The notes under the pieces were generated by a model. The model ran no database searches. It worked only from the letters and a program-made list of their open reading frames with translations, and was not told the DNA's origin. This document shows, piece after piece, positions 10,413 through 21,753 of a stretch of DNA of 64,000 nucleotides. Numbering within the stretch: position 1 is the first letter of the stretch; each line of letters starts with the position of its first letter. The stretch is taken from positions 53,580,693-53,644,692 of the forward strand of contig CM039122.1 of assembly GCA_022036555.1 (NCBI GenBank), in the 5' to 3' direction. This DNA is from Microstegium vimineum. Lineage: Eukaryota; Streptophyta; Magnoliopsida; Poales; Poaceae. The position numbers were made by a program, and so were the translations under genes.

Positions 10413-12252
10413 TGAGAGTCCCCATGTGTTTTGGTTTTGAGTAATTGATGAAACCCACCTAAGTACTAACCTTGATCTCTAAGTGTGAATCATGAGACAG
10501 GTTGGTACATACCATGTGATGGAGCAAGGTGAATCAAGTGTGGATGGCACAAGCTCTAGCATGGTGGTGGAAAAGAAAATGGTGTGAAGGCAAAGGTGAA
10601 ATGCTAGGAACCATTTTCGGTTTGGTGATCAAGACATCATAGAGGATGTGATCATATTTAGGATAGATAGTCGTACTATCAAGGAGGGAGCTCTTAAGTA
10701 TGATTACGGTTATCATGTGCCACTAGGTTCATATGCATTGCATTAAAATCAATTGAACTAGTGGAAACACCAACTTAATCCAAGATAATTGTGAACTAAA
10801 AGCTAACACACGTACACAAATGTTGGGATCACTTAGTGTTGGCTCTTGGAAGCTTGGAAGAAGTTGGAGAAGTTTTTTGGGAAGCAAAAGGCAGTCCGGA
10901 CGCAGGGTCCGGACGCTAGGGTTTGCTGCGTCCGGACCATCGGAGATGGGTCCGGAGGCATACCCTAGAGCTGGCTGGTTGGAGGAGCAGTCTGGACGCA
11001 TTCTTTGGTCCGGACGCAGAGCTCCGGACGCAGATCCGGAGTCTGGTGCTCTCTGTAATTCTCTGTTGAAGAGGGTCCGGACGCAAGTGATGGTCCGGAC
11101 CAAGGAACCGGACGTGTGTCCGGAGGAAAATGCTCTCTAGAACGCTCTTTGCGTGGCGTCCGGACGCTACTATTGTAGGGTCCGGACCCGCACTGTTGCA
11201 TGGGTCCGGAGGCACGTGGCGCGCTGTGGTGCGCGCGGGAAGAAGCCGTTTGAATCGGCAGGGGCACCGGACGCAAGTGTGTTGGTCCGGACGGCACCTC
11301 GGGTGCGTCCGGACCCTGCGACCGGAGGCTGAAACAGAGCATTTGGCTCTCGGCTGGAAGAGGGTCCAAACGTTGTTGATGGTCCGGACCTCCTGAGAAA
11401 AGTGCGTTCGGAGGTCGCGCAGAAGCTCTGTTTTGAAGGCAAAACAACTAGTGTTGAGTGAGGGCTATATAAGGTGATATGGCCGGCCCTTTGGGGCATC
11501 TCTTGCACTTCTACTTTACTCATACACTTGTGCTTGCTTGAGAAGCTCCACCACTCACCTCTCACAACATATTTGACATATTCTAGAGAGATAGAGTGAA
11601 TCCAAGTGCATTGCTCTTTGATTGCATAGTAGTGACACTTGGTGATCGTCGTCATTGTGGAGCTCTTGTTATTCTTGGAGATTGCCATCTCCTAGATGGC
11701 TTGGTGCGACGAGGATCGTTGAGCGGAGGAAGGTGATTGTCTCCGGCTCCGATCGGTGGATTGTGAGGGGTTGTTGAGTCTTTCCCGCGGGACTTCGCAA
11801 AAGACATCTCTAGTGGATTGCGCGTGACTTGTGGATCCCTATCTTGTGTTGGTTTTGCAGCACCCGGTGACGGGTTTGGCGTGTGATGTCAATTAGCGTG
11901 TGAACCTCCAAGTAGGTGAATCGTCACAACGAGGACTAGCTTGTTGGCGCACAATTGAACCTCATTAAAAAATATTGTGTCTCATTGTCTCTCTACCATG
12001 GATTCATCTTGTGATAGATTGGTTATCTATTGGCTTATTTCTTCACGTTGGTATAATCATTCTATCTCTAGCTTTACATTACATTCTTTACATTCTTACA
12101 AAGTAGAGCCTCTGGGTTTGTTTGTGTAGCTTAGTCTAGCATCACTAGTTATCTAGCTCTTGTGTGTGACATAGAACATTTCTTACTAGTAATTAGAATT
12201 GATAGGTGACTTGCCTAACCATAGAGTTAGAGCAAACTTACTTATCGCCATG
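10413..12252 (+). repeat. 3' LTR of the Sirevirus, 3'-truncated
   Basis: It matches the 5' LTR from its first base to about 5' LTR position 3050, then stops, so roughly the last 91 bp (including the C-tract and CA end) are gone. It carries 13 extra bases near 10900 (one more TCCGGA-containing unit) and about 16 TCCGGA palindromes against 12 in the 5' copy. The TATA box is at 11466-11472. Confidence 0.9.
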
Positions 12253-15200
12253 GTTACAGGGGTGCAGCCGTGGATAACCAGTACAGACCATTCCAGTCTT
12301 CCATGAGCTCACGTGAAAAACAAAGTCGGGACACGGCCGCACGAGAGGCAGTCCAGCTGCAATGAACCGTGCCCACTCTGGTCGGTCTATGCGACCAAAT
12401 AATTGGACAAAGCACAAAGCAGCCAATCTGAAAGACAGGCCGCGTATATATGCGCAGCAGACTTCGGTACGAACGGCAAGCAAGGACCGTCACAGGAAAG
12501 TTGGCCCCTGCACACAGTTACAAAAGTTCCCGAATCGATGAATTAAGGAACATGAATCGTGGAACGTAGAATGTGGAACGTTAGTTTTAGGTGACTGTGC
12601 CCCTGCATCGAGAAAAGGGCTTCTAGTCTGCAGATCATAAGAAGATGCAGCAGTTTCAAGCAACATCCAAGGAACTGATCATCACTGGCTCACTGCAACC
12701 AGTGTAAAGCGTCAGCGTTCTACACAGTCCACCATGACCGCTGTTCCAAAACTGTGGGCGCACACAGATTAAAGATCGGATTCTTTCACACCAGCATCAC
12801 AAATGGTTGTTTTGGAAGCAGAACAAGGAATGGTCCAAAGAAAAGAGTCATCTCCTTTTGTTTGCCTTTTCTGGGAAAAAGGAATCGCAGGTAGAATTTT
12901 CTCATGTCAATTGTCATAGTTCATCACTGAGGAAACCAAGCAAAGTTCTCTTGGTGGCAACGGCAAGTAGCCAAGTATGCATCTACTAGATCTACCACAT
13001 GAAAACACAAAACGTCCTAACAAAAAAAGTGGTAATCTAAGGATAACATTGCACAATTGAGTATGACTCATCTACATTGAGTGAAAACCATGATCAAGAA
13101 TGCTATCAACCTGATTTTCCTTAGGATCATGACGAGTCTGTGAAGATGGGGGCAAATAAACTGATTTTATTGGGCCCGAAGCCTGAACGAGAAAGGTACC
13201 GAGGAGCAGAAGGCCCATTGTACACCAATGGGCTAAGGTCTCTACGTGGGCCCCAGGTCACGGCCATACGGCCCATGTATGAGGCAGGCTGGAAAGCAAT
13301 AATTTCCTTCTGCGTCCCGTCAGCGGTGGCCCGGCCCGCAGAGGGAGGGAGGGAGGGGATCGGCCGTCGGCGCTGGAGAGGAGTCGAGGAGATGCGCCCA
13401 GAATGCCAGGTGCGGCCCCACGGGACCGGGACGACGGCAGCGGCAGCGGCAGGATTCCACTCCCGCGTCGGTGCGGGTGACTCGATTGATCTGGGAGATA
13501 GTCAGATAGATAGATATGTCAATGGATGGCCGCATCGCCAAATAAAACGCATGGCACGGCAACGGACGACGACGCTCAACCGCCCGTACTTGTGACGACC
13601 CTGGCCCGCCCTCCCGCTACTAGTCCGGTCCGGGGCCGGGATGTCGTCAATGCCGGCGCACGGGCCGCTCTCATCGCCCTTGACCAAACTGGGATCGATC
13701 GACACGCCCTTCAATTCATTAATTCGTCGGTCGTCGCCCTCCGACCCGTCGCGGTCGGCGATGCGCGGGCCGGGGTTATGGCTGTGGAGTAAGCGGCCGC
13801 GATCTATGTGTGCCAGCCGGCGGGCCTCTGAGAACCTCTCGCTTTGTCAAGAGAATTGACGGGACGATGATCCATCCATATTGGCCGGCCGAGTAGCTAG
13901 CTATAGGTTTGCGATTGTCCCGTACGTAGACCAACGAAATGAGAAACAGCAGCTTTGCCGTTGCCGGCCGGGGAGTGATCCATTCGGACTTGTTCTCCTC
14001 CGCTCCGCTCCGCTCCGGGCCGATCCGATCCGATCCTTCACGCGTACTGTACGTCGGAGCATGCACGTGGCTCGATCGTGTTCATCGGGATTCGGGGCCG
14101 GGCCATGCCCAGATCGAGGCGCAAGTACGGAGGAACAGCCAAGTTCCTGGATTGGATTATCATCAAGCTAGCGACGACCCCATCGATCCAGTCCAGTTCA
14201 GTGTCCATGCATGGCTGTTTCGTCGAGAGATAAGATGTAAAGGCTCAATGATTTGGTGGCCCTTCGGCCGGGGATCGGAGGCAGTAGACCTAGATCCCAT
14301 GCTCAATGATTCCCGACGAGTCGCCCGTCAGCTCGATCGATCACTGTGTTTCCGGTGGCTTTCCGACAGGCGACCCAGCGCCTAGGAACTGCTGGCGCGC
14401 GGGCAGAGTTTTATTTATTTATGGCTTCCTTCTTCCACGAACGGTATTGAGATCTGGTGGACACTGTTCGCATTCTATTCGGGCGCTTCCACTGCACGCG
14501 CCGCGGTTTCCAACTAAAATACCATTGCAGATTTCGATGCCTTTACACATTGATCGATTGGCCAAACGGACGATTGTGGGCTGTACGTGGCATTTGCATT
14601 TCCAGTGCGTAGACCAGTGGAACGCATATCACAGTCGTCACTGAACCAGAGCCAAGCCTCTTTTACACGCAGTTCGTCTTTAGGTAGTGGCGATCGAACC
14701 GGCGATATATTCAATTCGGGTGTCTTTCTGCAAAAACCATCCGAGACCGCGATGTTGTTGTTGCTTACTTAAACACGTAGTACGGTTTATAGTTTTAAGG
14801 AAACAGGTGAGGCGTCGCCAACCTCTGCTGCTCTTCATCGTCACTCGCCTCCGTAATTCACATTTAAATCTTGTTTTGGATGTGCATGCATTATTCATTT
14901 CAAATCATTTTAATCTATTTTAACACACGTGGATTGAGATGAATAGGTACGCGGATGAAAATATATTGAGATAAATACATGTATATGAGCCCAAACCACC
15001 AAACAACCTGTTTCGGGTCCAACATTTTCTCTGGCTAAAAATAAACAGCTAGTCCCAATTATTCAAGCCAATAAGCAACGAAAATTGGACCGCATACCAG
15101 ATAGAGATAGGTAGCACGTAGTACCAGGCAGGATACTGTTCACACGAGTTGATAATAATACGTACTATCAGTTTGTTTACAGAATTCGCGCAAATTAAAT

Positions 15201-16218
15201 ACCGACGTACCTGCCGCACGTACATTCTACTATATAACATACTACTATAGGCTAATAATAAGTACTATATAATCGCACGTAGGGCACGAGTGCACGCATG
15301 ACGACGTTGTTTACCAAAAAAATCAAACTGAGAATCAAATCTCGATCGACAGCCGTGGCTAAGCTGCTAGCTTACTGGAGTGTCCGACTGTTGGTTAGTC
15401 AGCGGGCACAGGAAGCACAGCAGGTCGTGCACGAGCACACAAGTCACGCACACCTAACACGAATGAGTGGCTTTGGGCCTGTGTGGCCGCCTGTGTCCCA
15501 ACAATATGGGAGCCTGTCCTGAGCGTGTACCGCCTGCCTCTGCCTGCCGGGGAAGACGAAGAAGAGGGAGAAGAAGAAAGATATTCTCGGCCAGCACCGC
15601 CCGCGCCCGGACGCACGCACGCACACTGGATTAAAAAAAAAAAGAAATACCCTGCAAGTTAAAGAAAGCTCCACGCTCGCTCGCCTCCGCCGTCGGCATC
15701 TACCGGGCATCGGCAGCGTCGTCCTCTGGGTCGATCGGGTCCCGGTCCCCGGCCGCCGACAGCGACGTCGCCATGCCCGTCCGGGGAGCGGATGTGACGG
15801 GAGCCCAACTTTTGCGCACGTCGGAGGCTCCGGTGGGTCCGAGTCCGGCGGCATGACGGATTGATGCCGCCAAAATCTTCTTCCTGCTGGTTAATTATTC
15901 AGTACTACTCCGTAGTATTATTATTGGCAAGTCTAGCTACTCTATAATTGAACAATAATTACCGTATACAAACGAAAATGTTACAGTGTCAAAATTCTAA
16001 ATAATTTTAGATTTAAACGTGGCCTAAAACTCTGTCACCCGCCACGCGGCGACTACGCGAGCACAATTCTGATACGGTGCTCTGAAAGCGAAAGCGAGGC
16101 CCCCCGTGTCTGGTTGCAGGCTTGCAGCTTGCATTGCAACTGCAACGCAAAAATTTCTTGGTGCAAGTTTCAGCAGAGCAGACGCACGAAGAGCACCGTC
16201 ACAGACTCACAGGTTTTA
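12253..16218. other. Intergenic region, no supported gene
   Basis: No frame here looks like a known protein. Several GGCCCA/TGGGCC motifs cluster at about 13170-13275, as in many plant promoters, but no gene start follows. Two adjacent pentamer microsatellites occur: CGCTC x3 at 14001-14015 and CGATC x3 at 14021-14035. A GC-rich patch (about 15600-15860) is open on the minus strand without a recognisable product. Confidence 0.5.
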
Positions 16219-16568
16219 GGCTGCGTTTGGTTACATTTGCGGTGGCAAATGTTTTGCCACGGGCATTTGGTAAAAGATTTATCATTTAGTTTGATGTTTG
16301 GATGACTTAGTAAATGATTACAGGATCTGTCCCAAATAACTGATTTGCTCATCATAAATGACATGCAGTTGTATTTGTTAAGTTGGGTGGGTGGGGGCAA
16401 TGTGTTCGGCACGGACTCCCAGATGCATTTGTCACCCTATCTTAGCAAATGGAAAGAGATAAAACATTTACCATTTATCAAGTTTTGCCAAGGATGTTTG
16501 GATGCATTTACTAATAAATTAACAAAAAATGTCATAGCAAATGTTTTACCTATGCATCCAACAGGCCC
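16219..16568. mobile_element. Tourist-like MITE (350 bp)
   Basis: Imperfect terminal inverted repeats (left GGCTGCGTTTGG, right end read inward GGGCCTGTTGGATG) are flanked by TTA on both sides (16216-16218 and 16569-16571). TTA duplication and GGSC-TGTTTGG-type ends are typical of PIF/Harbinger-derived Tourist MITEs in grasses. No coding capacity. Confidence 0.7.
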
Positions 16569-17645
16569 TTAGTCCTCACTGCTGATGCTGCAGAGGATCT
16601 TCTGGTAGGTGGTTCGAGGGACCAAATAAAAAATGGACGAGCTATCGAGCTCCCAAGATTTCTCGTCTCTCCCGGGGACTTTAGTTGGAAGAGCATCGCG
16701 CTCATACTTCCGGTCGTAGTAACCGATGGTCCGAAAGCAAAAGCCTCCCCATCCATTCGTTTCTTTCTGGATCATCAGGAGAAGGAGAGGCGGTGATGTT
16801 GTAGAGGTTGACAGGGAGCTTAGGCCGGGGTTTGGAACCAGCCGCTGTCGCTCCGTCAGGGTGAAAGCTTCGAATCAATTCTATAACAAAATCGTGAAAC
16901 CGTGCCATCTAGAACGAACCGACGATTAGTACTACATTTTTAATCTTTGATTGTTTTGCTCACCAACTTCTTGACCTACTCGAGCTAATCCGTTGGATCT
17001 GAGCGTAGTCTCCGTACAGCGCCGCGTGCACATTCTGACAAATGGTGGTGTATATTACGTGGACACCTGCTACTGCTACTCAATTCTGGGGCCGGGTGAC
17101 TCTACTTTAATCTATTGATTTCGAAAATTTAATTGCCCCCCCCCCCCCCCCCCACCCACCCAACCATGTGGCACCGCATCTTCAGATTCTAGGCATACAT
17201 ACATCTCACCTGGAACTGGTAGCGCGTCCTGCTGCTTTTGTTTACTCCGTTTCTGTCTGTGATTCCCAACGATTTTATTCATTTTATAAAAAACATATAC
17301 ATATCCGGTTCTGTCGGAATCTGGGACTGTGAGTTGGTGGCCTGTGCTTGTTCCTTCGATTTCGTGTAGTTTCTCTCCCGAACGCTATCTACTACAGTAC
17401 ACCTTTACAAATTTAAAAATGTACTCGTATAAAAAAGAAGGAGCATGAGAACATGAGTAATAAAAAAAAAACGAATGGTGAACACTAACGCATTGTTGGC
17501 CAAGCTACACACGCACAAAATCTTTGGTTCCAGTTTGTCAAAGACGTGAGATCTTCTATAATATCCACCGAGAGATCAAAGAGGCTTTCAACACGACGGT
17601 CCAAAAAATTCACCGGGCAGCGTTGAACGAACACGCTCTCGAGTA
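16569..17645. other. Intergenic region with an 18-base C run
   Basis: No gene is seen. An uninterrupted run of 18 C lies at 17136-17153, followed by CCCACCC repeats, so the minus strand could form a G-quadruplex. Run length is error-prone in sequencing. Confidence 0.5.
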
Positions 17646-17782
17646 CACTAGTACAGAATTTTAGAGGCGGTGATAGAAGTATTTATACAGGCGGTTAAGT
17701 CCACCGTCTGTACTAGGGGTCAGTACTAATCGGCCCACAGTACAGGCGGCGGGCTGTGAGCCGCATGTGGTTTTCACAGGCG

Positions 17783-17967
17783 GCCCGCCTGTCTCCGTGT
17801 CGCAAGTTGCGCATTTTTCGCGAACGCGCGGCGCCTCACTTTACCGCAGAATAAAATCGCGTTTTTAAAATCGAAAAAAAAAATTAAATTCTAGGACAAG
17901 TGCAGTATTAATCTGCCCGCCTGTCTCCGTGTCGCAAGTTGCGCATTTTTCGCGAACGCGCGGCGCC
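17783..17967. repeat. 53-bp direct repeat within the CACTA element
   Basis: Copies at 17783-17835 and 17915-17967, 132 bp apart start to start, are identical by eye. Each begins GCCCGCCTGTCTCC and ends CGAACGCGCGGCGCC. The spacer is A-rich. Confidence 0.85.
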
Positions 17968-18020
17968 GGGGATTCAAACCTGAGACCTCACCCTCGCACG
18001 GTACCTCCTCTACCACTCCA
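17968..18020 (-). repeat. tRNA-like stretch inside the CACTA element
   Basis: On the minus strand there is an A-box-like TGGAGTGGTAGAGG (complement of 18007-18020) followed about 30 bases later by a B-box-like GGTTTGAATCCC (complement of 17968-17979). Order and spacing resemble a tRNA gene's internal promoter. No full cloverleaf could be drawn by eye, so I treat it as a captured or chance tRNA-derived fragment, not a tRNA gene. Confidence 0.45.
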
Positions 18021-18380
18021 CCCATGACTCACTTGTGTCTAGATTCATTAGTACTTCTTCATATTCTATACTAAACCGAGTGTAAATTGATTGTTTGAGC
18101 CACTAAACGAATTCAAATGAAAAAGTTGTGAACTACAAAGTTTCATAACTTTTCGAAACCTACAACTTTCATGTAGCAAGTTTTTTCATCCGAGGTCGTT
18201 TACAAAAATTTAAATTTCAAATTTCACACATTCAAACGTAATTTTCGATGACAAGATGATTTCAAATGAAAAAGTTGTGAACTACAAAGTTCGAGATCTA
18301 CAACTTTCATGTACAAAGTTTTTCCATCAGAGGTCGTTTACAAAAATTAAAAAAATTAACTGTACAGGTATTTACACAGG

Positions 18381-18430
18381 CGGTTTATAATGCCAGCCGC
18401 CTTTACACAGACGGCTGACATTATAAACCG
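18381..18430. repeat. Subterminal hairpin of the CACTA element
   Basis: The arms 18381-18399 and 18412-18430 pair at 18 of 19 positions (CGGTTTATAATG...CAGCCG against its complement) around a 12-base loop. Confidence 0.8.
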
Positions 18431-18572
18431 TACACAGGCGGTTCTCTTGCTGGGCCCATCTTATTTTTTATACTAGTATTATGAAATTGTGAACCGCCTG
18501 ACGTCATGAAATTGTGAATCATCTGTGAAAAAAAACAACGTGCCAACAAAAATGATTTTTGTAGTAGTGGTA

Positions 18573-19720
18573 GGTAACATGAATTGCAGCATCATCGGAT
18601 AGCAATAGCAGCGACAAAAACCCATCGTCGTGTTCCTGTGCTGTACGTATATACGAGGCGTGTTCTCGTTGAAAAATATATGCCCGCGTGCCGGAAGCAA
18701 ACACACGCATATTACTATATGGTAACCGGCAACCAGCAACGTCTTTTTCGGGGTCAAACCGGTACCGGTGGCGCTGGGTGTGGATGAGATCAGATGAGAT
18801 GCCCGACGCATCATCACCCGCTCGTAGTAGCTTTCCAGAGCTGCAAGTACACTCCGTCCGTGCATATCACTTTCGCTTCGTCTACATTTCGTCCGTCCAC
18901 AAGCTATCAGAGGCAGTATAAAGTTGACTTATCTTTTCAACGAAAGGAAATATATGTTTTCCCCTTCCACGATTGAGATCTTTCCTGCGGGAAAATTAAT
19001 TACGTGGAGCGAATTTCTAGCCACGCTGTACTGTATGCATGCTCGGTTTTTGACAGCCTCGCAATTCTCTTGGCTGCATTAGCGAATTTTCTTTACTCTA
19101 GATAGCTAGAGTCTACGGAGTATATGTTTTTCTGTTGTGTTCTTGAATTGTTGAATGTTTGGTCAATTGTTGAATTGTAAAAAAAAAACAAATAATACAT
19201 GAGCAATTGAGTAGTTATTGAATTGCTGAATGTTTGAGCCAATATAAACATTCGTCGTAGAAATGAGACTGAAGTTTTCAGCAATTGATTTGGAAGTATG
19301 TTCTCATAGAGTCATGTTACATGAAGCTTTCTTATTTACATGATTCTAAACATAAATAATTGAGAGTTTTCATTTTTTTATATAAACTGTTAAATAAAAT
19401 AGCTGATGCTATATTCCTATATACATTTTCTAGCTTTTGGAGGAGGTGGCGATAATATCTTAGTTTGCTATTTAAAGCCTTGCATAGCAATGATTTACAT
19501 AGGTTGTCATAAATAAATATCTTAGGTTACATAGATAGTATTCTATTTTTTGACATCTAAAGGAAACCAAAAGTAAAATACAAATTATTGTTGGCTGCTT
19601 TGTGATTCGTTAATCGTTTAAATATACTTGTTGTAGTTTCTTTTACTTCATAGGGGGTAGGGCTAATGATGGGCCCCATGTGTAAGTGAGTGTGAGAGAG
19701 GATGGAGTAAGGGGCAATTT
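18573..19720. other. Intergenic, AT-rich, no gene seen
   Basis: No coding frame with family features. Some local repetition of TTGAATTG-type words occurs at about 19140-19225. Nothing else supported. Confidence 0.5.
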
Positions 19721-19935
19721 CGTCCATATAGAAATACATAGTTGTCTGTGTGTCTACATGTGAGCTTAAAGACACAGAATTTCGTCTGTATAGAAATACA
19801 TAGTTGTCTATATGTCTACACTTGGGTTTAAACACACAGAATTCCGTCCATATAGAAATACATAGTTGTATGTATGTCATATAGAAATACATAGTTGTAT
19901 GTATGTCTACAAGTGGGCTTAAAGACACGACAGGT
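19721..19935. repeat. Tandem repeat, 62-bp period
   Basis: The word TATAGAAATACATAGTTG starts at 19727, 19789 and 19851, exactly 62 bp apart, and again at 19880 after a shortened 29-bp unit. Each full unit continues with GTCTACA...TTAAA(G/C)ACACAGAAT. Units differ by a few substitutions. It contains no gene. Confidence 0.85.
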
Positions 19936-20040
19936 GTACAAAATGTCATATTTCAAGATTCAAACACATTGTAATGGCCGTAGTCCTATTCGGTGAGAAA
20001 TAGTGGTGCATCTCTAATAGTAGCATAATATATTGAATTA

Positions 20041-20213
20041 GGCCCTATTTGAATCTCTGCCTCTAAACTAGAGCACTTTAGATCACTTTTGATGTCTAAA
20101 ACATCTAATGTGAGGTGAACTAAAGTTTAGAGCTAACTTCAGACTACCTATTTAGAGTTTTAGCTCTAAAATTTAGAACTCTAAAGTCTAGAGGGAAGAA
20201 TTGAAACATGCCC
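20041..20213. mobile_element. Short Tourist-like MITE (173 bp)
   Basis: TIRs of about 30 bp (left GGCCCTATTTGAATCTCTGC, right end inward GGGCATGTTTCAATTCTTCC) are flanked by TTA (20038-20040 and 20214-20216). The whole unit is rich in CTCTAAA/TTTAGAG words and could fold into a long hairpin. Confidence 0.75.
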
Positions 20214-21753
20214 TTAATCTGTTTATCATGTTCTTTTCTTTGTATACATTGATGTCCTTTTCTAAGAGAGTCTTTAAGAGTTTTTCTAAAACACACTTTT
20301 TAAAGTATCATTTGAAATTATCATTTGGAGAGTCATCTGCATAAAAATTGTTTTCTTTATCTTTCTATTTCTCCAATAATTTATTTAGATCTTAGTGCCT
20401 AGAGATCAATTTTCGCTATATATCTTTGGCAAACGAGAAATCCATGATAGAGAGTAACTATATTTGGAATATATATATATATATATTTCATTAAAACCTT
20501 TATCTCCGACAATTAGAAAGTATATAGAGAGTCCTTTGAAATTCATGTATAAAATGAGGTTCCATTTTAGCTCCTTTGAAATATATAGATAAGTTCTTTT
20601 TCCCTTCTTCTCGCATGTAAATAGTCCACTGCTAACTTGTATATCTATTCATGCTTTATTCGATGAAATGAAACTAGCACTGTCTTGTCCCGTTCGTTTT
20701 AAAAAAGTGAGCATTCATGTTTTCCCATCAGATGCCTGTATATAGTTCCGAAGCTTCATCTGGACAGCATGATGGATTCCTATCTAACCCGTATAATTCA
20801 CTGCTGGTGCTGGCATTCATTTAAAAGTGCACCCAAAAAGGAGTGGAACAAGAAAAGGCACTCGATTAGGGCCTAAAAGGCACTAAACACCGGGCAACAA
20901 AACGTACAACGACGTATCAAGCCCGTTACGACAAGCAAGTAAGCAACCGGCTCCACGCGTCCCGTTCCGTTCGTTCGATAGCCCCACGCAAGCTTCCACT
21001 TCCCCTCTCGCCGGCGCGCCACCTCCCGCGCGGGCCGCGCGCGGCTACAAGAACAGAAGCTGCGTGCTTCGCTTCACTCGAGTCACTTCGCCCGCCCCCA
21101 GGGAAAAAAAAAAGAGAGAGAAAGAGAGAGAGAAAAGGCAGGGTGGTTTGGAATCCAGAACCGCAGGGCGAGCGGCACGGCAGCGGAGAGGAGCCCACGG
21201 CAAACGGCATCCCTATCTTCCTCGCTCGCTCGCGTCGCGTGGCTGGCTGGCTGGTTTGCCCTCTCCGCCAGAGACCTCTCCAGTCTCCCACCCTCTTTGT
21301 GCTTTGGGAGGCTTTTGCTCGTCGTGCGTGGCGCTCTCGTACGCGTCCAGCGAGGAGAGTTACCGCCCGGTTTCGCTTCGTTCGGGCGGTTGAAACTTGA
21401 TAGATAGCGAGTTAAGAGCGAGGCGCGGCGGGCGTGGGGGCGAGCGAGCGAGCTTGCTTTGCTTGCGTGAGGTGGTTCTTTGCGCCCGGGAAGCTACTAG
21501 AAGGAGAGAGGGGGGGACGGGGAGGAGTGCGGAGTGTGCCTTTGCTTTGCCTCGCTTCTCCTGGTTGGTTGGCTCGCTCGCTACAGGCCAAGCCGACGGG
21601 CAAATCTTGGTCTCGGACGCGCCGCGGCGGTTGGATTCGGTGCCCCCCGATTCCTTGTTTCTTTCCGACGATTCCTCGACGAGGTTCACCGCCATGGGAG
21701 CCATTAGGCGTGGCGTGACGCATTGAGGCGCGAGAGCGGAGACGGGGAGTGAC
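20214..21753 (+). promoter_or_regulatory. Upstream region and 5' UTR of the HAK gene
   Basis: AT-rich up to about 20870 (AT microsatellite 20469-20487), then sharply GC-rich. A GA-rich tract (about 21106-21138) is typical of a grass 5' UTR. The overlapping long open frames in this GC-rich stretch, on both strands, have no family features. The exact transcription start cannot be placed. Confidence 0.5.

Larger units (their letters stand above)
1227..12252 (+). mobile_element. Sirevirus-like Ty1/Copia retrotransposon, decayed, with nested solo LTR
   Basis: The element has a full 5' LTR (1227-3143), an initiator-Met-tRNA-type PBS (3146-3157), gag with a CCHC knuckle, pol in Copia order (protease, integrase, RT, RNase H), a 1.1-kb non-coding tail with several PPT-like motifs, a final PPT (10399-10410) and a 3' LTR (10413-12252). 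The PBS form, AAGGGGGAG-type PPTs, long LTRs and an acidic/coiled-coil gag extension fit Sireviruses (Maximus lineage, e.g. Opie/Ji of maize). The reading frame is broken by point stops, single-base frameshifts, an internal deletion and a 931-bp solo LTR. The 3' LTR lacks its last ~91 bp, so the right-hand junction is a deletion rather than a clean integration site. It is not autonomous. Confidence 0.9.
17646..18569. mobile_element. Non-autonomous CACTA (En/Spm-type) transposon, 924 bp
   Basis: It begins CACTAGTACAGAA and ends ...TTTTTGTAGTAGTG (read inward CACTACTACAAAAA). It is flanked by the 3-bp duplication GTA (17643-17645 and 18570-18572), the CACTA hallmark. Subterminal GGCGG/CCGCC motifs in both orientations occur near both ends (ACAGGCGGTT and its complement), as expected for transposase binding. 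Inside are a 53-bp direct repeat, a tRNA-like stretch and a strong hairpin. There is no transposase ORF, so it must be mobilised in trans. Confidence 0.88.

Noticed and set aside
17136..17153. C-run as a functional G-quadruplex
   Set aside because: Possible in principle, but homopolymer length is unreliable and no gene or promoter is nearby.
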